Shown here piece by piece: positions 61,401 to 64,000 of a stretch of DNA of 64,000 nucleotides. The notes under the pieces are model-generated. The model ran no database searches and was not told the DNA's origin. It saw only the letters and a list, made by a program, of their open reading frames with translations. A program made the position numbers and the translations under genes. Numbering within the stretch: position 1 is the stretch's first letter; each line of letters starts with the position of its first letter. Location: positions 16,691,001 through 16,755,000 of the forward strand of contig NC_135566.1 of assembly GCF_964340395.1 (NCBI RefSeq), read 5' to 3'. Origin of the DNA: Glandiceps talaboti. Lineage: Eukaryota > Hemichordata > Enteropneusta > Spengelidae.

Positions 61401-64000
61401 GAAAAGAAGAAATTATTTCACTAACCTGGTGTTGGACCAAGGAATCTTCTGGTAGAAGTACTTCACAGAATTCACATGGTAGAAATATCAAACCATCTGT
61501 GTCTTCTTCAATATCTTGACTTGGAGGCTGATCTCTACAAACCATATATGAAACAAATTACATTATACCATGCACGAGTCAAGTTCAACAAATGGTAGTG
61601 GTATTTGCACTGCAGTGCAATACCAAAAACTTTATTGCATACCTGCATGCAAATTATATGCAAATGAGGATGTAAAAGCGTGTGATAGCATAGTGTCATT
61701 TTTACAGCACTTTGTTGTTTCGGATAAACATATCGTAATAATAACAGAGCTCCATGCTCCGTAAGTATTAGTGGGTACTCAGGGGTACTTGTGCTTGCAG
61801 TGTTTTCTGCTGCACATTCACTCACTACACTTGGGGAAAGTACTGCTGCAGACAACACTGCATGCACTTGTACAAATACCCTGAGTAAGCCACACTTGCA
61901 CCCACGCATCATGTGGTTCTGTTATAGTACCACTCCATTTAATTTGACTGTTTCAACTATATAAAAATGAAAATCTTTCTCGTGTATCAGTAACATTGAA
62001 ATAAAAAAGAAGAAGAAGAGAACTAGGTACTATATAATACTTATTGTCACTCAATTACTGATACAAAGAGTGTATCATCTACCTTGGAGGTGAGCTTCCA
62101 TAGCCAAGATTATCCACAATTTCTGGATGTAATGGTTGACTTCTGCTGCCAGGAAACATTGGTATACTATTGTTAGGTGGACTGTTTTCTATTGGTTCCA
62201 TTCCTGGTACAGACTCACAGGAAGACTGAATGCAAAAGATCAAATATGGATTCAATATTTCTGAAAACTGTTATACTTTTACATATGTTAAAGCTATACA
62301 AGTTGCAATTGGAATGTGTTTTTGGAAATGTTATGTTAGGTACAATAACTTATTTGTAATATCGTATAGCTTGAACAGTATTGCATCATCTGTGGGTAAA
62401 CATATTTTTTTTGCAACTATAGTATATAGTACACAATAAATCAAGTCCAATTGATTTTTTGGGTTTGCACCAAAAAATCAGCACCCTCAATGGCCATCAT
62501 GATTCCAACCTGTTTCTGTACTAATTATGGACAATGTTGACCATTAATTAACATGTACAATAATTTTTTGGCATTTTAATAATTTTCAGTGAATATATTG
62601 TGGTTTTTGTAATCGAAAAATGATACCCCAGTTACAACTTGTATATGAATTTTAACATAGCAACAGTTTCAAAACCTAGCTATCACTCAAGATTTCAACT
62701 TGTCACTATACCATCATTTACCACCAATTAACAGATACAATGTCTTTTTATGAGTAATTGACGAATTTTTAGTGAATATATCTTTGGCTATTTGATGAAA
62801 AAAATGTCCTAGTTGCAGCTAGTTCATGTTTAATGTTAAGTGTATACTTAACTGTTGTATTGTATTGTAGAGATGTATTCTGTGGGTTATGAAGTGAAAA
62901 CAAATGCAGGACTGGTAAGCTTTGAATATATGTGACAGATAACTATAATACATTGTAATTTGTATTACCGGTAGTCTGATTTCTGAGCAATAATGATTTT
63001 GTAACATGTTATGCAATTTTATTGGTAGTGGTACAATTATAGATATTTTGTGATTTCTTTATTTGTTGGTGTACAAGCTTGTATAAAATCTACAAAATAA
63101 ACCAACATGATAAATTGCTGAGCTTACCTGATGCATAGCCAGCATTTCTTGTGGGAATAAGTCACCACAAAACTCACACGGCAGTGGTGATTCAGGTTCT
63201 GAAATACAATGATAAAAATACTCCTGAAATGTTGGTCTATTAGAGCACCTGGTGAATAATGCATTGGTCAAAGAAAACTTGTTAAAGATATTGGTCTCAG
63301 AGCAACTAGTGAAATATTGCTCTTAGAACACCTGGTGGAAACATTGGTCTCAGTGAACCTGGTGAAAATGTTAGCCTCAGAACATCTGGTGAAAACTTTT
63401 GGGTAATACTGGTAGTGAGGTCAAGTTCATATGTTAAACTTTTGCAATGATTGGAGATCTCAAGTATAGTGTAAACTCTGAAACAAACCAGTGTCTCCTT
63501 TGACTCATTAATGAAGTAATGGTAGTAAATATGTTATAAAGTGAAACAGTAAGTAGGTAAATTTAGGCAACGGTACTGGGACATCACTTTAAGTCACTTA
63601 ATCTTATTGGTAGACAGGCTGCTTATATGCCGATAGACTGTAAGATATGTTGTGTCGTTCTGCCCTCACTGGCCTCCTCTCACCAACATGGGAGGGGTTG
63701 ACCGATGTTAGAGGGCACCCTGTCACGGCATACCTTACAGACTAATAGGCTTACTATTTACAGAATGACTGCAGAAGTGTCCCTTCATTTGAAACGACTA
63801 ACTTAAGTAACTTTATAGCCTGTCATCCTTTTCATATCTCTCAATTTGTGTGTAACAGTAGAGTCTTCATTTGTAAGCACACACAACATGACTTGAATGA
63901 GAAGTACATAGGTTGAGAAGTGTCTACAAGTGACAAAGCTTCCATTGGGGCACTGAACAACTTACCATCTCTGGATGGGGAAGGAGGCCCTCTAGAGTAA
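55465..64000 (-). CDS. TRAFD1: TRAFD1-like TRAF-type zinc finger protein, C-terminal ten exons (5' end outside window)
   Basis: Minus-strand coding exons are 64,000(+)-63,966, 63,198-63,128, 62,225-62,083, 61,534-61,426, 60,795-60,588, 59,497-59,390, 58,451-58,260, 57,501-57,237, 56,914-56,785 and 55,506-55,465 (TAG). Each has AG/GT borders and the phases (1,0,2,0,1,1,1,2,0) join throughout, giving about 434 codons in view. Two zinc knuckles of identical spacing, C-x2-C-x11-H-x3-C, read CEFCGDLFPQEMLAMHQSSC and CEFCEVLLPEDSLVQHQAMC. Pro/Ser/Arg-rich low-complexity regions follow (PPPPPAAAVPRPANRSRKG) and the end is RRRFGDDV. CEFC...HQ knuckles with a disordered tail match TRAFD1 (FLN29), a cytosolic feedback inhibitor of TLR/TRAF6 signalling in mammals. 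The N-terminal TRAF-type fingers would lie right of the window. XAF1-like proteins share the finger type but are shorter. The last small exon rests on its acceptor and phase. Confidence 0.75.
56015..56198. mobile_element. hAT-like MITE, about 170 bp
   Basis: Inverted ends: 'ctgtgtgccctctaatgatagcc' on the left and 'attagcttagagggcacactg' on the right. GTACACA at 56,015-56,021 recurs at 56,192-56,198, a 7-8 bp duplication as in hAT insertions. The CAGTGTGCC terminus also fits hAT. Located in the last intron of the TRAFD1-like gene. Confidence 0.7.
57135..57205 (-). mobile_element. Relic end of the GGCCTAAAAAA family
   Basis: 'tacccatcctattttgaaattgggcgttatcggaaccacataatttttttggcc' is the inverse of the family's left end. 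It ends about 35 bp before the 57,237 exon border, inside the intron. Confidence 0.55.
58560..59090. repeat. (GGTGT)n/(GGTAT)n pentanucleotide satellite with a higher-order repeat of about 190 bp
   Basis: Long stretches of TGGTG and TGGTA units. A non-satellite segment ('actgaagtgtactttggtgtatatatgtggtgtagtgt..tatgatatcg') occurs at about 58,747 and again at about 58,938. This means a composite unit of about 190 bp was duplicated. It lies in an intron of the TRAFD1-like gene. The long PHHTTPHH frames on the minus strand are artefacts. Confidence 0.93.
59690..59945 (-). mobile_element. MITE of the ATGTTATTC family, minus orientation
   Basis: 'aagatgttattccctgatattttgcttctttctgccaaggcaaata' and 'gagaagaataattataccaatgccagtaatatcaaag...cgttttgactc' reproduce, in reverse, the 16,590-16,850 copy including its outer part. 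TRAFD1 intron. Confidence 0.65.
60885..61300. mobile_element. MITE of the CACAATGTCACACAAGCTCAAT family, copy 3
   Basis: The ends CACAATGTCACACAAGCTCAATAAACAAACTTCGTTCATT and AATGAACGAAGTTTGTTTATTGAGCTTGTCTGACATTGTG are inverted over about 40 bp with one or two mismatches. About 400 bp in total, no frame. TRAFD1 intron. Confidence 0.82.
61560..61935 (-). mobile_element. Full-length relative of the element at 44,115-44,520
   Basis: The complement reads 'acagaaccacatgatgcgtg...ttactcagggtatttg...tgcagcagaaaacactgcaagcac...gttattattacgatatgtttatccgaaacaacaaa...tttgcatgcaggtatgcaata'. This aligns along the whole 44,115-44,520 element, although the two are in different genes. TRAFD1 intron. Confidence 0.7.

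Overview
This 64 kb window is animal nuclear DNA, not bacterial. The sequence is AT-rich, coding exons are short and bounded by GT/AG introns of 1-5 kb, and most of the rest is microsatellite, minisatellite or short non-autonomous transposon. Three genes can be assembled exon by exon from conserved protein sequence, with every splice phase agreeing: an SMIM14 orthologue (minus strand, 15,007-20,400), a GPR143/OA1 orthologue (plus strand, 30,779-44,101) and the C-terminal part of a TRAFD1-like TRAF-zinc-finger protein (minus strand, from 55,465 past the right edge). An isolated first coding exon of an unidentified gene lies at 2,044-2,167 on the minus strand. The gene content and the absence of vertebrate repeats suggest an invertebrate bilaterian, perhaps an invertebrate deuterostome such as a hemichordate or amphioxus. 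That placement is inference.

Layout: 1-2.3 kb holds the minus-strand first exon, with a perfect CArG box just upstream of its ATG. 2.3-15 kb has no recognisable gene. It contains (AAAG)n, (ACAT)n, (GGTT/GGTC)n, a mariner-like MITE, an element carrying about six 115-bp internal repeats and ending in a hairpin, a CCAAT-rich minisatellite and a ten-copy 34-bp minisatellite. 15.0-20.4 kb is SMIM14 in four coding exons. 20.4-30.7 kb is intergenic, with SINE, LINE-tail and MITE relics and a comparatively repeat-poor stretch at 27.9-29.2 kb where the SMIM14 and GPR143 promoters probably lie back to back. 30.8-44.1 kb is GPR143 in eight coding exons, with introns full of MITEs. 44.1-55.4 kb is convergent intergenic DNA rich in palindromic elements. 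55.5-64 kb is TRAFD1-like, ten coding exons of it in view.

The three genes have no obvious shared pathway. GPR143 is a melanosome/endolysosome GPCR, SMIM14 a small ER membrane protein, and TRAFD1 a negative regulator of innate immune signalling in mammals. The most unusual content is the mobile-element landscape: at least three foldback elements with 9-bp target duplications, and several dispersed TIR families with two to five copies each in 64 kb. The GPR143 leader also carries an exact 2 x 279 bp tandem duplication that includes a splice-acceptor-like site.
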